From the NCBI RefSeq assembly GCF_028553745.1, contig NZ_CP067129.1, forward strand, positions 1,284,501 through 1,348,500: a DNA stretch of 64,000 nt, given 5' to 3'. This document shows positions 19,439 through 28,660 of the stretch, piece after piece. The translations under genes were made by a program, and so were the position numbers. This DNA is from Paracoccus seriniphilus (GTDB taxonomy: Bacteria > Pseudomonadota > Alphaproteobacteria > Rhodobacterales > Rhodobacteraceae). Within the stretch, counting starts at the first letter, position 1. Every line of letters begins with the position of its first letter. The notes beneath the pieces were generated by a model. It saw only the letters and a program-made list of their open reading frames with translations, had not been told where the DNA came from and did not search any database.

Positions 19439-20845
19439 ATGACGCAGGATAATCGCAAGACCGCCACCCAAAGCTGGGACAAGGCCGGCTGGCGCAACTA
19501 TCCGCGGGTGCAGATGCCGGAATATACGGATCCCGCTGCCCTTGCAGCGGTCGAGGCACAGCTGCGCCGCTATCCGCCGCTGGTCTTTGCCGGAGAAGCG
19601 CGGCGTCTGCGCGAAGAACTGGCCGAGGTTGCGGCCGGACGTCGCTTTCTGCTTCAGGGCGGAGATTGTGCCGAAAGCTTCAACGAGTTCAGCGCCGACA
19701 ACATCCGCGACACTTTCAAGGTGATCTTGCAGATGGCCGTGGTCCTGACCTGGGGCGCACAATTGCCGGTGGTCAAGGTAGGCCGGATGGCGGGGCAATT
19801 CGCCAAGCCGCGCAGCGCCCCGACAGAAACCGTGGGTGGGGTCGAACTGCCCAGCTATCGCGGTGACATCATCAATGGCTTCGATTTCACGCCCGAGGCC
19901 CGGATTCCCGATCCACAGCGCATGCTGTCGGCCTATACGCAGGCTGCGGCCTCGCTGAATTTGCTGCGGGCGTTCTCGACCGGCGGATTTGCTGACATGC
20001 AGCGCGTCCAAAGCTGGATCGCCGATTTCGTCGGTGGTTCCGAAGCCGCGAAATACCGCGATATTGCCGATCGCATCCGTGACGCCATGGCCTTCATGCA
20101 GGCGGCCGGGGTCAATTCGGATACCGCGCATCAGCTGTCCAAGGTCGATTTCTATACCAGCCACGAAGCGCTGCTTCTGGAGTATGAAGAGGCTCTGGCC
20201 CGTATCGACACCACCACCGACACGCCGGTGGCCGGATCGGGTCACATGATCTGGATCGGCGACCGCACCCGGCAGCCCGACGGGGCACATGTCGAATTCT
20301 GCCGTGGCGTTCAGAACCCGATCGGTCTGAAATGTGGTCCCAGCACTACCGCCGAGGATCTGAAGGTCCTGATGGAGAAGCTGAACCCGCAGAACGAGGC
20401 CGGGCGTCTGACCCTGATCGCACGCTTTGGTGCTGGCAAGGTTGGGGATCATCTGCCGCGCCTGATCAAGGCCGTTCAGGAAGAGGGTGCGAATGTCGTC
20501 TGGTCCTGTGATCCGATGCACGGGAATGTCATCAAGTCATCGACAGGCTACAAGACGCGCCAGTTCGATTCGATCCTGCGCGAAGTGCGCGAATTCTTCG
20601 GCGTCCATAATGCCGAAGGCACCATTCCGGGCGGCGTGCATTTCGAGATGACCGGCAAGGATGTGACCGAATGTACCGGTGGTGTGCGCGCCGTGACGGA
20701 TGAGGATTTGTCCGACCGCTATCATACCGCCTGTGACCCGCGTCTGAATGCCAGCCAGTCACTGGAACTGGCCTTCCTGGTCGCAGAAGAACTGCGCGCG
20801 CGTCGCGAGGCGGCAGCCCCACAGCGCAATGCCGAGGCGGTCTGA
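19439..20845 (+). CDS. aroF: Class II 3-deoxy-7-phosphoheptulonate synthase
   Basis: A 468-residue plant-type (class II) DAHP synthase, which joins phosphoenolpyruvate and erythrose 4-phosphate in the first step of the shikimate pathway. Motifs: QGGDCAESF (metal-binding Cys near residue 77), [46 protein letters not shown] and [10 protein letters not shown]. The ATG at 19439 has the ribosome site AAGGAG eight bases upstream. The open frame further upstream runs back over the divergent regulator and is not coding. A strong terminator follows. The gene symbol could also be given as aroG. Confidence 0.95.
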   Translation: MTQDNRKTATQSWDKAGWRNYPRVQMPEYTDPAALAAVEAQLRRYPPLVFAGEARRLREELAEVAAGRRFLLQGGDCAESFNEFSADNIRDTFKVILQMAVVLTWGAQLPVVKVGRMAGQFAKPRSAPTETVGGVELPSYRGDIINGFDFTPEARIPDPQRMLSAYTQAAASLNLLRAFSTGGFADMQRVQSWIADFVGGSEAAKYRDIADRIRDAMAFMQAAGVNSDTAHQLSKVDFYTSHEALLLEYEEALARIDTTTDTPVAGSGHMIWIGDRTRQPDGAHVEFCRGVQNPIGLKCGPSTTAEDLKVLMEKLNPQNEAGRLTLIARFGAGKVGDHLPRLIKAVQEEGANVVWSCDPMHGNVIKSSTGYKTRQFDSILREVREFFGVHNAEGTIPGGVHFEMTGKDVTECTGGVRAVTDEDLSDRYHTACDPRLNASQSLELAFLVAEELRARREAAAPQRNAEAV

Positions 20846-20868
20846 CCTGACCGCAACGGACTGAACTT

Positions 20869-20895
20869 GAACAGCCGCCGGGATCCGGCGGCTGT
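20869..20895. terminator. Rho-independent terminator after DAHP synthase
   Basis: AACAGCCGCCGG, loop GAT, CCGGCGGCTGTT, then TGCTTTT. This 12-bp GC-rich stem sits between convergent genes and probably serves aroF. Confidence 0.85.
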
Positions 20896-20914
20896 TTGCT
20901 TTTGCGCGCGGCGT

Positions 20915-21787
20915 CTATTTCCAGCGCCTGTGGACCCAGAACCATTGATCCATATGGCGCCGGACCAGCATTTCCAGATCGTCATTCAGTGCCTGCATCA
21001 TCTGGCGCGGCTCGCCATGTTCGATGGGGGCCCCGACATGCACGCGAAATGACAGCCCGTCTTCGCGCCGGATTCCATGTACCGGAAGGATCAGCGCATC
21101 ATAGCGGACTGCCAGTTCCGCCGGGGTCAGGACCGTCTTGCTGGGCAGATCGAAGAAGCGCAGTTCAGGCGCATGACGGTCATGCTGGTCGAAGCCCAGG
21201 GCCAGCCAGCCGCCGCCTTTCAAAAAGCGCAGCATTGCGGTCAGGCCGGCACGACCTCGGGGGAAGAGCGGTTCGGCTATGGCCGAAATGGCCGGAACAT
21301 AATGCTTGTTGAATGCTTCGTTGTTCATGGGCCGATACAGGGCACCCACGGGATATCCCCTGGCGGCAAGTGCGGCGCGCATGGCATCGTAATTTCCGAA
21401 ATGTGCGCTGGCGATAATGACGGGGCGTCCCGCATCGAAGGCGGCTTTCAATGCGGGCAGGCCGGGGCCTTCCAGCGGATCCGAGGCCTCGATGCGGTCG
21501 GTGAATTCGCGGCCCGAATAGATCTCGGCCACCGAGCGCCCGGCATTTGCCGGAACCGCCTTTTCCAGAAAGCGGATTTCAGCAGCCTTCAGGTCAGGGC
21601 GGGCGAGGACAAGATTTTCGCGTATGCGGCGACGCCACCCGGCAAGCGGGCCGACGACATGACCAAAGATCCACCCGACTGTTCTGATGCGCGCCTCATA
21701 GGGAAGTAGTTTCGCAGCAGACATGATCGTCAGAAAGGCGCCGCTGGCCAGGCGATCCGTCAGCGGAGGCTTGTCGTCTTCGCTCAT
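20915..21787 (-). CDS. LpxL/HtrB-like lysophospholipid acyltransferase
   Basis: A 290-residue protein of the bacterial lipid A/phospholipid acyltransferase family. It shows the catalytic H-x4-D as HFGNYD near residue 125, the LYRPMNN segment, FDQHDRHA, and the typical C-terminal WFWVHRRWK. One N-terminal hydrophobic stretch suggests membrane association. It probably adds a secondary acyl chain to lipid A or a related lipid. The start overlaps the stop of the upstream DMT transporter by ATGA, so the two are co-expressed. Confidence 0.85.
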   Translation of the reverse strand: MSEDDKPPLTDRLASGAFLTIMSAAKLLPYEARIRTVGWIFGHVVGPLAGWRRRIRENLVLARPDLKAAEIRFLEKAVPANAGRSVAEIYSGREFTDRIEASDPLEGPGLPALKAAFDAGRPVIIASAHFGNYDAMRAALAARGYPVGALYRPMNNEAFNKHYVPAISAIAEPLFPRGRAGLTAMLRFLKGGGWLALGFDQHDRHAPELRFFDLPSKTVLTPAELAVRYDALILPVHGIRREDGLSFRVHVGAPIEHGEPRQMMQALNDDLEMLVRRHMDQWFWVHRRWK

Positions 21788-22677
21788 TCCTGTTTCCTCG
21801 ATGCTTGGGCCTCTCGTGACCAGACATAAAGACCGGCCCCGACGATAATCGTCCCGCCGAGAATGGTCCAGCGATCGGGCAGTTGGTCAAAGAACAGCCA
21901 GCCCCAGAACCCCGCCCAGATCAGCGCGGTATAACCAAAGGGTGCCAGAGATCCCGCTTCGCCCATAGAGAAAGCCTTGATTAGCAGGATCTGGCTGATG
22001 GTTCCCAACACGGCCAGAGCCAGGAAATAGGGCAGATCCTGAAGGGCAATGGACTGCCAGCTGAAAGGCACGAAGAACGTGGTCACGATCAGCCCCGCAT
22101 AGGCCGACCACAGGATCGAGGTTGCGGTGGAATCGCTGCGCACAAGTCGCGTGAGCAGGGCGCCTCCGGCATAGGTGAAGGCACCCAGCACCGGTAACAG
22201 CGCCGCCGGTTGAAAGACGCCGGTGCCGGGACGAATGACGATCAGCGCGCCGACCAGCGCCGCGGCGATGCCCAGCATCCGCCGGATGCCGATCTTTTCC
22301 TTCAGGAACAGCGCCGCGCCCAGGGTGATCAGAACCGGGTTCGAGTCCATGATGGCGGTGGCTTCCGCCAGTCCGATGAATTGCAGGGACGTAAAGAACA
22401 GGCCGACCGAACCCAGTTGCGCCATGGCCCGCCAGAACTGCAGGGCCGGCTGCCTGCTGCGCATCAATGCGGGCACACGCTGACGAAAGATCAGCGTGAC
22501 AATCAGAGCATTGCCGAAGAAGCGCGCCCAGACTACCTGCGTGACCGAATAGCTTTGGGTCAGATATTTCGCCGTCGCATCCATCAGCGTAAAGAACAGG
22601 ACCGCGCCGCAGAGCAGGGCGATGCCGATCAGTTGCGCCTTGTCATGGCTGGGCGGGTCGTTGTGACCACGCCGCAT
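21784..22677 (-). CDS. DMT-superfamily (EamA) transporter
   Basis: About 297 residues with ten predicted membrane segments in two EamA repeats. The first repeat starts ALLCGAVLFFTLMDATAKYL, and the second spans about LLPVLGAFTYAGGALLTRL to GGTIIVGAGLYVWSRE. Substrate unknown. The start is uncertain: ATGs at 22677 and 22707 and a TTG at 22806 share the frame and none has a clear ribosome site. The shortest was chosen because the EamA repeat begins soon after. Confidence 0.82.
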   Translation of the reverse strand: MRRGHNDPPSHDKAQLIGIALLCGAVLFFTLMDATAKYLTQSYSVTQVVWARFFGNALIVTLIFRQRVPALMRSRQPALQFWRAMAQLGSVGLFFTSLQFIGLAEATAIMDSNPVLITLGAALFLKEKIGIRRMLGIAAALVGALIVIRPGTGVFQPAALLPVLGAFTYAGGALLTRLVRSDSTATSILWSAYAGLIVTTFFVPFSWQSIALQDLPYFLALAVLGTISQILLIKAFSMGEAGSLAPFGYTALIWAGFWGWLFFDQLPDRWTILGGTIIVGAGLYVWSREAQASRKQE

Positions 22678-22899
22678 GAGCGAAAATACTTGTGACAGGG
22701 CGTGCATCAGCGTGGTGTCTTGATGGGCATTGGAAAGTCTCGCGCGGCATTGAGGGTGGTCGGGATCGACCAACAACTTGTAGGCATTCGGGTGCCGCGC
22801 TGACAAGCCCGTGATGTCCTGTCAGATTTTTTGCCGATGTGTCTCGTTTGTTCTTTGTCGGCTCAGTGTCTTCTCATGACCGAAAAGTTGTCGGGCCTT

Positions 22900-23016
22900 G
22901 ATGTTGTCCCCGGGAACCGGGTCATTTCGACATAGGTCTTCCGCAACTAAACCCCGGCTGGGAAAGGAGCGGAAACGCATGAAGGCATCGAAGTGCACGG
23001 ACGTGCAGAAGTCGGG
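22900..23016 (+). mobile_element. IS3-family OrfA 5' stub
   Basis: The ATG at 22979 follows AAAGGAGCGG and encodes MKASKCTDVQK, close to the conserved start of IS407/IS511-type OrfA proteins. After about 12 codons the similarity stops and the IS30 remnant begins. The 80 bases before the ATG (from about 22905) probably hold the IS end. The stretch 22680-22900 holds nothing I recognise. Confidence 0.5.
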
Positions 23017-23077
23017 TGGATTCACGAACGAAGTGCAAATTCTATATCTAAACAGAGGTTTGCATGGAGATTTCTGA

Positions 23078-23512
23078 ATGGGAAGCCACTACTCTCCCCT
23101 GACATTCGAAGAGCGTCGCAAGATCGACCAATGGCATGACGCGAAAGTGCCTGTGCTGGAGATTGCCGATCGGCTGGGTCGCGCATCTTCGACGATCTCC
23201 CGCGAACTGCAGCGCAACGCCTACGAAGACACCGAAATTCCCGAGCTGGACGGCTACTCTTCGATGACCGCGCAGAACGCCTATGAGCGCCGCCGCGCCA
23301 TCCATCGCAAGCTGATCTCGAACCCCGAACTGAAGGCCGTCGTCGAGGATCGCCTGTAGGCAGGTTGGTCTCCGGAACAGATCGCCGGACGGATGCGCCT
23401 GGAACGCCACCCGATCCGGGTCAGTCATGAGACGATCTACCATTTCGCCTACTCGAAGGACGGCCGAGACGAACACTTCTACCGGCACCTTCCCGAGCAC
23501 CGGAAACGCCGC
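23078..23512 (+). pseudogene. IS30-family transposase, N-terminal part with an internal amber stop
   Basis: It begins MGSHYSPLTFEERRKID with the IS30 helix-turn-helix EIADRLGRASSTISREL. The frame meets TAG at 23357-23359, where relatives have glutamine (CAG), and continues in the same frame with AGWSPEQIAGRMR and SHETIYHFAYS. At about 23512 the sequence changes to an IS256 transposase, so the catalytic C-terminus is missing. Dead. Confidence 0.8.
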
Positions 23513-23897
23513 AGGCCGAGACCAAAGCCGATGCGAACGCCGCCTTTGATTTCTTCGTCGAAACATACGGCGTGAAATGGGACAGGGCGGTCGCCAAATT
23601 GGTCAAGGACCGGGATGCGCTGCTGACCTTCCATGACTACCCGGCTGAACGCGCGCAAGCGCTGGCAAACACGTCCGGACGTCAAATCCGATCGAAAGCA
23701 CCTTCGTCACCGTCCGGCATCGCACCAAACGCACCAAGGGATGCCTCAGCCGCAAGACCGGGCTGGCCATGGCATTCAAGCTGATGATGTCGCCGCAGAA
23801 GAAATGGCGAAAACTCGGCGGTCAAAACCGCTTGCCCGAGATCATCCAGGGCATCGAGTTCCGCGACGGGATCCGCCAACTTCAAACCGCCGCCTGA
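23513..23897 (+). pseudogene. IS256-family transposase C-terminal fragment, frameshifted
   Basis: It reads QAETKADANAAFDFFVETYG and KDRDALLTFHDYP in one frame. After indels near 23645-23675 it continues as HVRTSNPIESTF, VRHRTKRTKGCLSRKTGL and IQGIEFRDGIRQL to the TGA at 23895-23897. It matches the IS256 element at 42218-43345 over the shared part, and supplies the C-terminus that copy lacks. The left junction with IS30 is abrupt. Confidence 0.8.
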
Positions 23898-23928
23898 TCA
23901 AGCGTCACCAACTTTTGCCCATATCTCA

Positions 23929-24126
23929 TACTACAACAACCAACGCTACCATGAGAGCCTTGGGAACCTGACGCCCGCTGATGTCTATTGCGGGCGCGCA
24001 GAGCAGATCCTGAAACAGCGAGAGGAGATCAAACGAAAAACCATGCTCATCCGGCGCTTGTGCCATCAAACCGATTGGACCTGCATTACTTTGGTTCCGG
24101 TTTTCTGCGAGCAGTGCTCGCCATAG
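23929..24126 (+). pseudogene. IS3-family OrfB C-terminal fragment
   Basis: The frame gives YYNNQRYHESLGNLTPADVY followed by GRAEQILKQREEIKR, the end of an IS3-type integrase-core transposase. The catalytic DDE part is absent. The frame runs into the conserved IS end at 24076 before its TAG. Confidence 0.7.
24076..24122 (+). repeat. IS-end sequence, shared with 32767-32812
   Basis: Starts TGGACCTGC and contains TTCCGGTTTTCTGCGAGC, then GTGCTCGC. The same block recurs at 32767. Here it directly precedes an OrfA reading frame, as expected for the left terminal repeat of an IS3-type element. Confidence 0.6.
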
Positions 24127-24138
24127 AGGAGACCGGAC

Positions 24139-24370
24139 ATGGTCCCCAAACATAGTGACGATTTCAAACGCGAAGCGGTTCGGATCGCGACAAGCAGCGG
24201 GCTGACGCGTCGGATCCGGGGGTCGGCCTTTCGACCTTGGGCAAATGGATAGGTCAGTTCTCGGACGATCCTTGTCCCGCACTCCGGGATTCTGAGCTTC
24301 GGCGCGAGAATGACCGGCTTCGCAAAGAAAACCGCATTCTTGAGGAGGAGAGGGAGGTGTTGAAAAACCG
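24139..24370 (+). pseudogene. IS3-family OrfA remnant, frameshifted
   Basis: It starts MVPKHSDDFKREAVRIATSS and loses frame near 24208 at the helix-turn-helix, where a dozen bases seem deleted. It continues in another frame with GLSTLGKWIGQFSDD and ELRRENDRLRKENRILEEE (the leucine-zipper region), breaking off near 24370. The following stretch, 24371-24593, has no recognisable coding content. Confidence 0.72.
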
Positions 24371-24593
24371 TTCCGGGCCGCAGCCCGCCTGTGCGCGGTA
24401 GCAACAGCCTGTGTTGTGCTCGCGGCGAAGGGCAGTTGCCGATGGCCTATTGGTGGGCTGGACCCCGTCAAAAGACGTGGCACATGGGCTGATGCGCACT
24501 TGAGAGTGGTGACGCTGTCTTAACGGCGATTCCGGTCAGGAAGATGACGAACTTGCGTGGCCCTCGCCCTTCGCCTTGAACGGAGGAGAAGCC

Positions 24594-24728
24594 ATGACGA
24601 AGCGCAAGACCGGCGACCACCCGGATTTGAAGATGGTAAATCCCAATGCGGCGGTGATCGATATCGGCTCGACCATGCACATGGCCGCTGTGATCCCCGA
24701 TACGGACACCATGCCGGTGCGCGCCTAC
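24594..24728 (+). pseudogene. IS110-family transposase N-terminal fragment
   Basis: ATG with GGAGGAG upstream. It encodes MTKRKTGDHPDLKMV and then NAAVIDIGSTMHMAAVIPD, the first strand of the DEDD/RuvC-like catalytic fold of IS110 enzymes. At the codons for PVRA (24716-24727) it joins an IS256 transposase in frame. Confidence 0.72.
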
Positions 24729-25432
24729 ATGCGCCAACGGGAACGGCTCTGCGCCTTGGTCGTGATCGGCGTCAATGCGCGCGGCGAGAAGCATTTCCTG
24801 GCCATTGAGGACGGCGTGCGGGAAAGCACCCAAAGCTGGCGCGAGGTCTTGCTGGGGCTCAAAACCGCGGCCTCAATGCTCCGAAACTGGCGGTCGGCGA
24901 TGGGGCTATGGAATTTTGGGCAGCTCTTGAGGAAGTCTGTCCCACCACCGGGCAACAGCGCTGCTGGGTGCATAAGACGGGCAACGTTCTGAACTATCTG
25001 CCAAAGCGCAGTCAGCCCAGGGCAAAGAAGGCGCTGCACGACATCCGGCAGGCCGAGACCCGTGAAGATGCCCGCAAGGAGTTCGATGTGCTCGTCGGCA
25101 CCTACGAGGAAAAATACCCCAAGACCGTCGCATGCCCGGTCAAGGACCGCGACGAACTGCTGACATCTTACGATTTCCCCGCCCAGCACTGGCAGAGCAT
25201 CAGGACATCAAATCCCATCGAGAGCGCATTCGCCACAATCCGCCATCGCACCAAACGCACCAAGGGATGCCTGAGCAGGGACGGGATGCTCCACATGATG
25301 TTCAAGCTCGGCCAATACGCTGAGAAGCGCTGGCGCAAGCTGCGCGGCTCTGCTCATCTCGCAGACGTCATCGAAGGCGTCGATTTCATCAACGGCATCA
25401 AGCCATCAATACAAAATCAGGCCGCCGCGTGA
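24729..25432 (+). pseudogene. IS256-family transposase, C-terminal two thirds, frameshifted
   Basis: The first part reads LVVIGVNARGEKHFLAIEDG and ESTQSWREVLLGLK. A one-base loss near 24863 shifts the frame, after which RGLNAPKLAVGDGAMEFW continues. The rest is intact to the TGA at 25432 (CWVHKTGNVLNYLPK, RTSNPIESAFATIRHRTKR). It is a different IS256 lineage from the copies at 23513 and 42218. The N-terminal part is replaced by the IS110 fragment. Confidence 0.8.
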
Positions 25433-26056
25433 GGACCATACAAACACCAGATTTGACAATAGCTCCGGCTGCTGAGGTGAAGGCAGGTGAGAAGGCCGTC
25501 ACCGCTGCTATGCGCGAGGCCGGAACCGGGCTCAAGACCGCCTGGCGCGGCCAGATCACCGGGGCGGGACCCGGACGGCGGCTGGCAAGCTTGATACGCA
25601 GCCAGACCTATCCGACGGCCGGCGAAGGCCTGAACGCTGCGGTGCTGTTGTGGTCCATGGCTCTTGTCATCGTCGGCGCCCACAACACTGGCCCGCTGAT
25701 CCGTTCGAAGGACGGGTTTTGGCTCGCGATTCCGACTGAGGCTGCTAGCCGTGGCCTTCGCGGCCGCAAGATCAACTCCGGCGAATGGGAACGCCGCCGC
25801 GGCATGTGTCTCCGCTCCGTCGATCGCCGGCGCGGGCCGAGCCTGCTCGTTGCCGACCGGGCCCGCATCAACCACGCGCGGTCTGGCGGTGGCATCGCGC
25901 TCCAGGACAGGTCGCAACCAGGTCACCGCGCCAATCTTCCTGCTGGTGCTGCAGGTGAAGCTGCCGGAGCGGCTGGATATGGACCGGGACGCCAAGCGGG
26001 CGCTCTACAAAGTGCCGGGGTTGATCGTGGCGAACTGGGTGGAGGGGCCTTTCTAG
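25430..26056 (+). pseudogene. DUF6441-like phage protein, frameshifted
   Basis: It encodes EVKAGEKAVTAAMREAGTG, then GRRLASLIRSQTYP, GAHNTGPLIRSKDGFWLA and RRGPSLLVADRARIN. These match a DUF6441 family that I know from prophage structural regions of Rhodobacterales, judged from memory of the family. Near 25878 the frame shifts and the C-terminus continues as VASRSRTGRNQVTAPIFLL and GLIVANWVEGPF to the TAG at 26054. Disabled prophage remnant. Confidence 0.65.
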
Positions 26057-26700
26057 GTCTGAGGCTGCACAAGTTCGGGGAAGCCGAGATACCACTCGGA
26101 GTGATCGCCTTCATGGTTCGGCATGCCGGGCTTTGTCAGACAACCCTTTGGCGCGATGTAGCTGTCGATCCGTTTCTTCGGGCGTTCGTGCCAGGAGATG
26201 TTGAATGCAGCCATACGAGGGAAGAAATACATCGTGGAATATGGCAGGTGATCGTGGATCCACCAAGCAAGCGCACGCCAGTCCGTGCCATTCTCGAATT
26301 TGTCCGCAAACCACGGAATCACGATGCAAGCCATAGCGCCTGCAAAGCCGTCCGCATCCCTGCGATCCCAGATATGTCGCGCGAAATTCGCCTCGTTCGA
26401 AGCGCAACCGTAACCCTTCTTCCCTGCGCGCTGTTGCCCGCTGCAGAACCCGTTGACGTCACAAGATCTGAATGCCGAACGGATCCATATCTTCCCGAAC
26501 GTCGCCTGCAGGGGCTCGAGAATGTCCTCGCACAGGCGCTTGCCGACCATGATCGCAAGCTCGGGATCGTCAGGGATATTCGGCATGCCGTGAAGGTTGG
26601 CGACTTCACTGTACAGAAATTCTCGCATGAAGAACGATTGTGACAGTCGGACTCGTCCGAGGTCGTCAAGGGCGGTTACGCTTTGCGGTCTTTTCATCAT
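26053..26700 (-). CDS. Hypothetical protein, peptidase M15-like
   Basis: About 215 residues from the double ATG at 26695-26700. Typical segments: LSQSFFMREFLYSEVANLHG, IPDDPELAIMVGKRL, RSAFRSCDVNG, HIWDRRDADGFAG and WIHDHLPYSTMYFFPRMAAF. The layout recalls zinc D-Ala-D-Ala-type M15 peptidases, but the metal ligands cannot be assigned with certainty. Members are often found in alphaproteobacterial chromosomes and prophages. The frame seems intact. It overlaps the end of the DUF6441 remnant tail to tail. Confidence 0.55.
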   Translation of the reverse strand: MMKRPQSVTALDDLGRVRLSQSFFMREFLYSEVANLHGMPNIPDDPELAIMVGKRLCEDILEPLQATFGKIWIRSAFRSCDVNGFCSGQQRAGKKGYGCASNEANFARHIWDRRDADGFAGAMACIVIPWFADKFENGTDWRALAWWIHDHLPYSTMYFFPRMAAFNISWHERPKKRIDSYIAPKGCLTKPGMPNHEGDHSEWYLGFPELVQPQT

Positions 26701-26864
26701 AGCATGTCTCACACTACCCCTCGTTGCATCAGGCGATGTTGCGCAATGCAGGCGTTGATGCAAGTACCCCCTTTCCCGTCTTAGTGGCGTTGATGATGTG
26801 ACCGCCCCCCGACGGCATCGATGTGCCAAGGTGGGTCTGCGATGATCCACAAAGGATGACGGTC

Positions 26865-27290
26865 ATGTCGGAGATTATCACGGTCGGGCTCGATCTGGCG
26901 AAGAATGTGTTTCAAGTGCATGGCGCTGACGGCGCAGGGCGAGCAGTCGTGCGCAAGAAGCTGCGGCGAGGACAGGTTCTGGATTTTTTCAGCCAGTTGC
27001 CGTCTTGTCTTGTTGCTATGGAAGCCTGTGGCGGCGCGCACTTCTGGGGCCGTGAGATCGGCAAGCTGGGTTACGAGGTCCGACTGATCCCGTTAGCCGA
27101 GGAGCCGGCCCTTCTGCGGCAAGGCTTGGCCATCGTTGAGATGATGAGTGACTACGCCGTGCTGCGGGCGCAGGTGCGGGCATGTGGGTCGTCCGGCCTC
27201 ACTAAGCGGCCCCGGAAACACAAGTGGCGAATGGCAATGCAGCCGCGAACACCCGCGAGCAAGATGATTTGCATGCAGCGCGTAGATTGA
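26865..27290 (+). pseudogene. IS110-family transposase N-terminal fragment
   Basis: It begins MSEIITVGLDLAKNVFQVHG and continues VAMEACGGAHFWGREIG and YEVRLIPLAEE, the DEDD half of an IS110 enzyme. After about residue 80 the sequence (MSDYAVLRAQVRACGSSG) no longer fits the family and comes from another, unidentified source. It therefore ends in a chimeric tail. Alternative start at 26823. Confidence 0.7.
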
Positions 27291-27346
27291 TTGCGACCAA
27301 TTGCTCTTTTGGGGGTGCGTATTCTGCACGCCTTCTGCTCTGATTT

Positions 27347-27862
27347 TCAGGCCTCCTGCACTTGATCGTGTTCTTCGCCATGCACGACGACATCAAAGCC
27401 CTCTTCAGCGGTCGGCGGTGCGAAGTGACTGGAAAACTGGAGGAACTGCGCCTCCGTGACCGCGAAGGGGTGGTCACCCGCCGCGTTGCGCGCGCGCAGC
27501 CGAGCCAAGCAGACCTCGTCTGGCACGTCAAACACGTGAAGCTGGTGCGCGGCTTCAGTGCCGGCGATGATCTCCCTCATCCAGGCGCGTTGCGCGATGG
27601 TGTTTGCCGGGAAGTCGAGGACGACCGACACACCCGCGTTCAGCAAGCCGACCACATGAGGCCCCATAACACTTTGGAGCTTCGATGAGCATCGCACATA
27701 ATCCTTCAGCGAATGCAGCTCATCTGCGAAGAGCGCATCGAGCCAGGAGTCCTCAGCGATAAGAACCGTTCCGGGCGTGGCCCCAAGCTGGGCGGCCATG
27801 GTGGACTTCCCGGATGCGATCTTACCGCACAGCATGTGCAGCGTCGGAGATTCAGACAACAT
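27347..27862 (-). CDS. AAA family ATP-binding protein (P-loop kinase-like)
   Basis: A 171-residue protein with a Walker A GKIASGKST near residue 13-21, a Walker B-like VSVVLDFP near 77-84, and an arginine-rich LARLRARNA. This small AAA_33/zeta-toxin-like fold phosphorylates small molecules or RNA in related families. Substrate unknown. It is intact, with no partner antitoxin visible beside it. Confidence 0.72.
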   Translation of the reverse strand: MLSESPTLHMLCGKIASGKSTMAAQLGATPGTVLIAEDSWLDALFADELHSLKDYVRCSSKLQSVMGPHVVGLLNAGVSVVLDFPANTIAQRAWMREIIAGTEAAHQLHVFDVPDEVCLARLRARNAAGDHPFAVTEAQFLQFSSHFAPPTAEEGFDVVVHGEEHDQVQEA

Positions 27863-27961
27863 TGTTATGTCTCCCTCATTACGGATGAAAAGATTTCAGG
27901 ATTGGCCTGTAGCGGGATCTGATGCCAAAGTAATGGCCTCGTCCGCCAAGGCATTGACAGA

Positions 27962-28660
27962 TCATGCCACCGCATTCCTTTCTCGGTGGCTGTTCCTTTG
28001 AAAAAGCAGCCGGATGCAGAACGCCGTCTCGGCGAGGATCGTCAGTAGATACGCCGGTACGAATGCCTGGGACCATTCAGGGGAGAAGAAGCGCAGGCCG
28101 CTGCCGATCAGATAGACGAGCCCGGCGATCGCCAGGCCGGCCCCGAAGACCTTCGCAAAATGACCTGATCGCCAGACAAGCAGACCCATGATCAAGCTGT
28201 TGACGCCAAAGAAAATGAGGCCGAGATCATAGCCATGACCGTGCAGATCGAGGAACACCAGCGCAAGCGCGTTGGCATCGACAAGCTCGTTGGGGCCAGA
28301 AATCAGAAGCCACGCGGCTTGCAGGACCATGAGGTTCGCGGCGACCAGCACAGTCTGGATCAGCCGGAACACCATCGCGGACAGGGCAAGCACCGGCGAC
28401 GCGGCCCGAAAGATCAGATAAAGCAGTATGGCGAGCCCGGCATCGGAAAGCGCCATCACCAGGTCGGCGGCGATGGCCAGCCGGAACTGGCCCGGGGCGG
28501 CCAGGATCGCCGCCGCGGTGCCTGCCGCATCGCCAAGGTCGATCAAGGGGCCACGCAGGCCCAGCTCGGCCCCTAGGCCCGCGACGATGATGAGCAGGTA
28601 CAGCAGGCTTGCAAGGCGGGCTTGGCGGGGAAACTCGGGCGTCAGCGCGGGATCGCTCAT
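27962..28660 (-). CDS. DUF4386 membrane protein
   Basis: A 232-residue protein with six to seven hydrophobic segments. The start ARLASLLYLLIIVAGLGAEL and GSGLRFFSPEWSQAFVPAYL near the end fit the DUF4386 family of unknown function. It overlaps the stop of the EamA transporter by ATGA and ends the LysR-controlled minus-strand operon. Confidence 0.75.
   Translation of the reverse strand: MSDPALTPEFPRQARLASLLYLLIIVAGLGAELGLRGPLIDLGDAAGTAAAILAAPGQFRLAIAADLVMALSDAGLAILLYLIFRAASPVLALSAMVFRLIQTVLVAANLMVLQAAWLLISGPNELVDANALALVFLDLHGHGYDLGLIFFGVNSLIMGLLVWRSGHFAKVFGAGLAIAGLVYLIGSGLRFFSPEWSQAFVPAYLLTILAETAFCIRLLFQRNSHRERNAVA

Noticed and set aside
24371..24593. Possible continuation of IS3 OrfA or a small gene
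   Set aside because: No frame gives recognisable transposase or other family sequence, and no ribosome site precedes an open frame.
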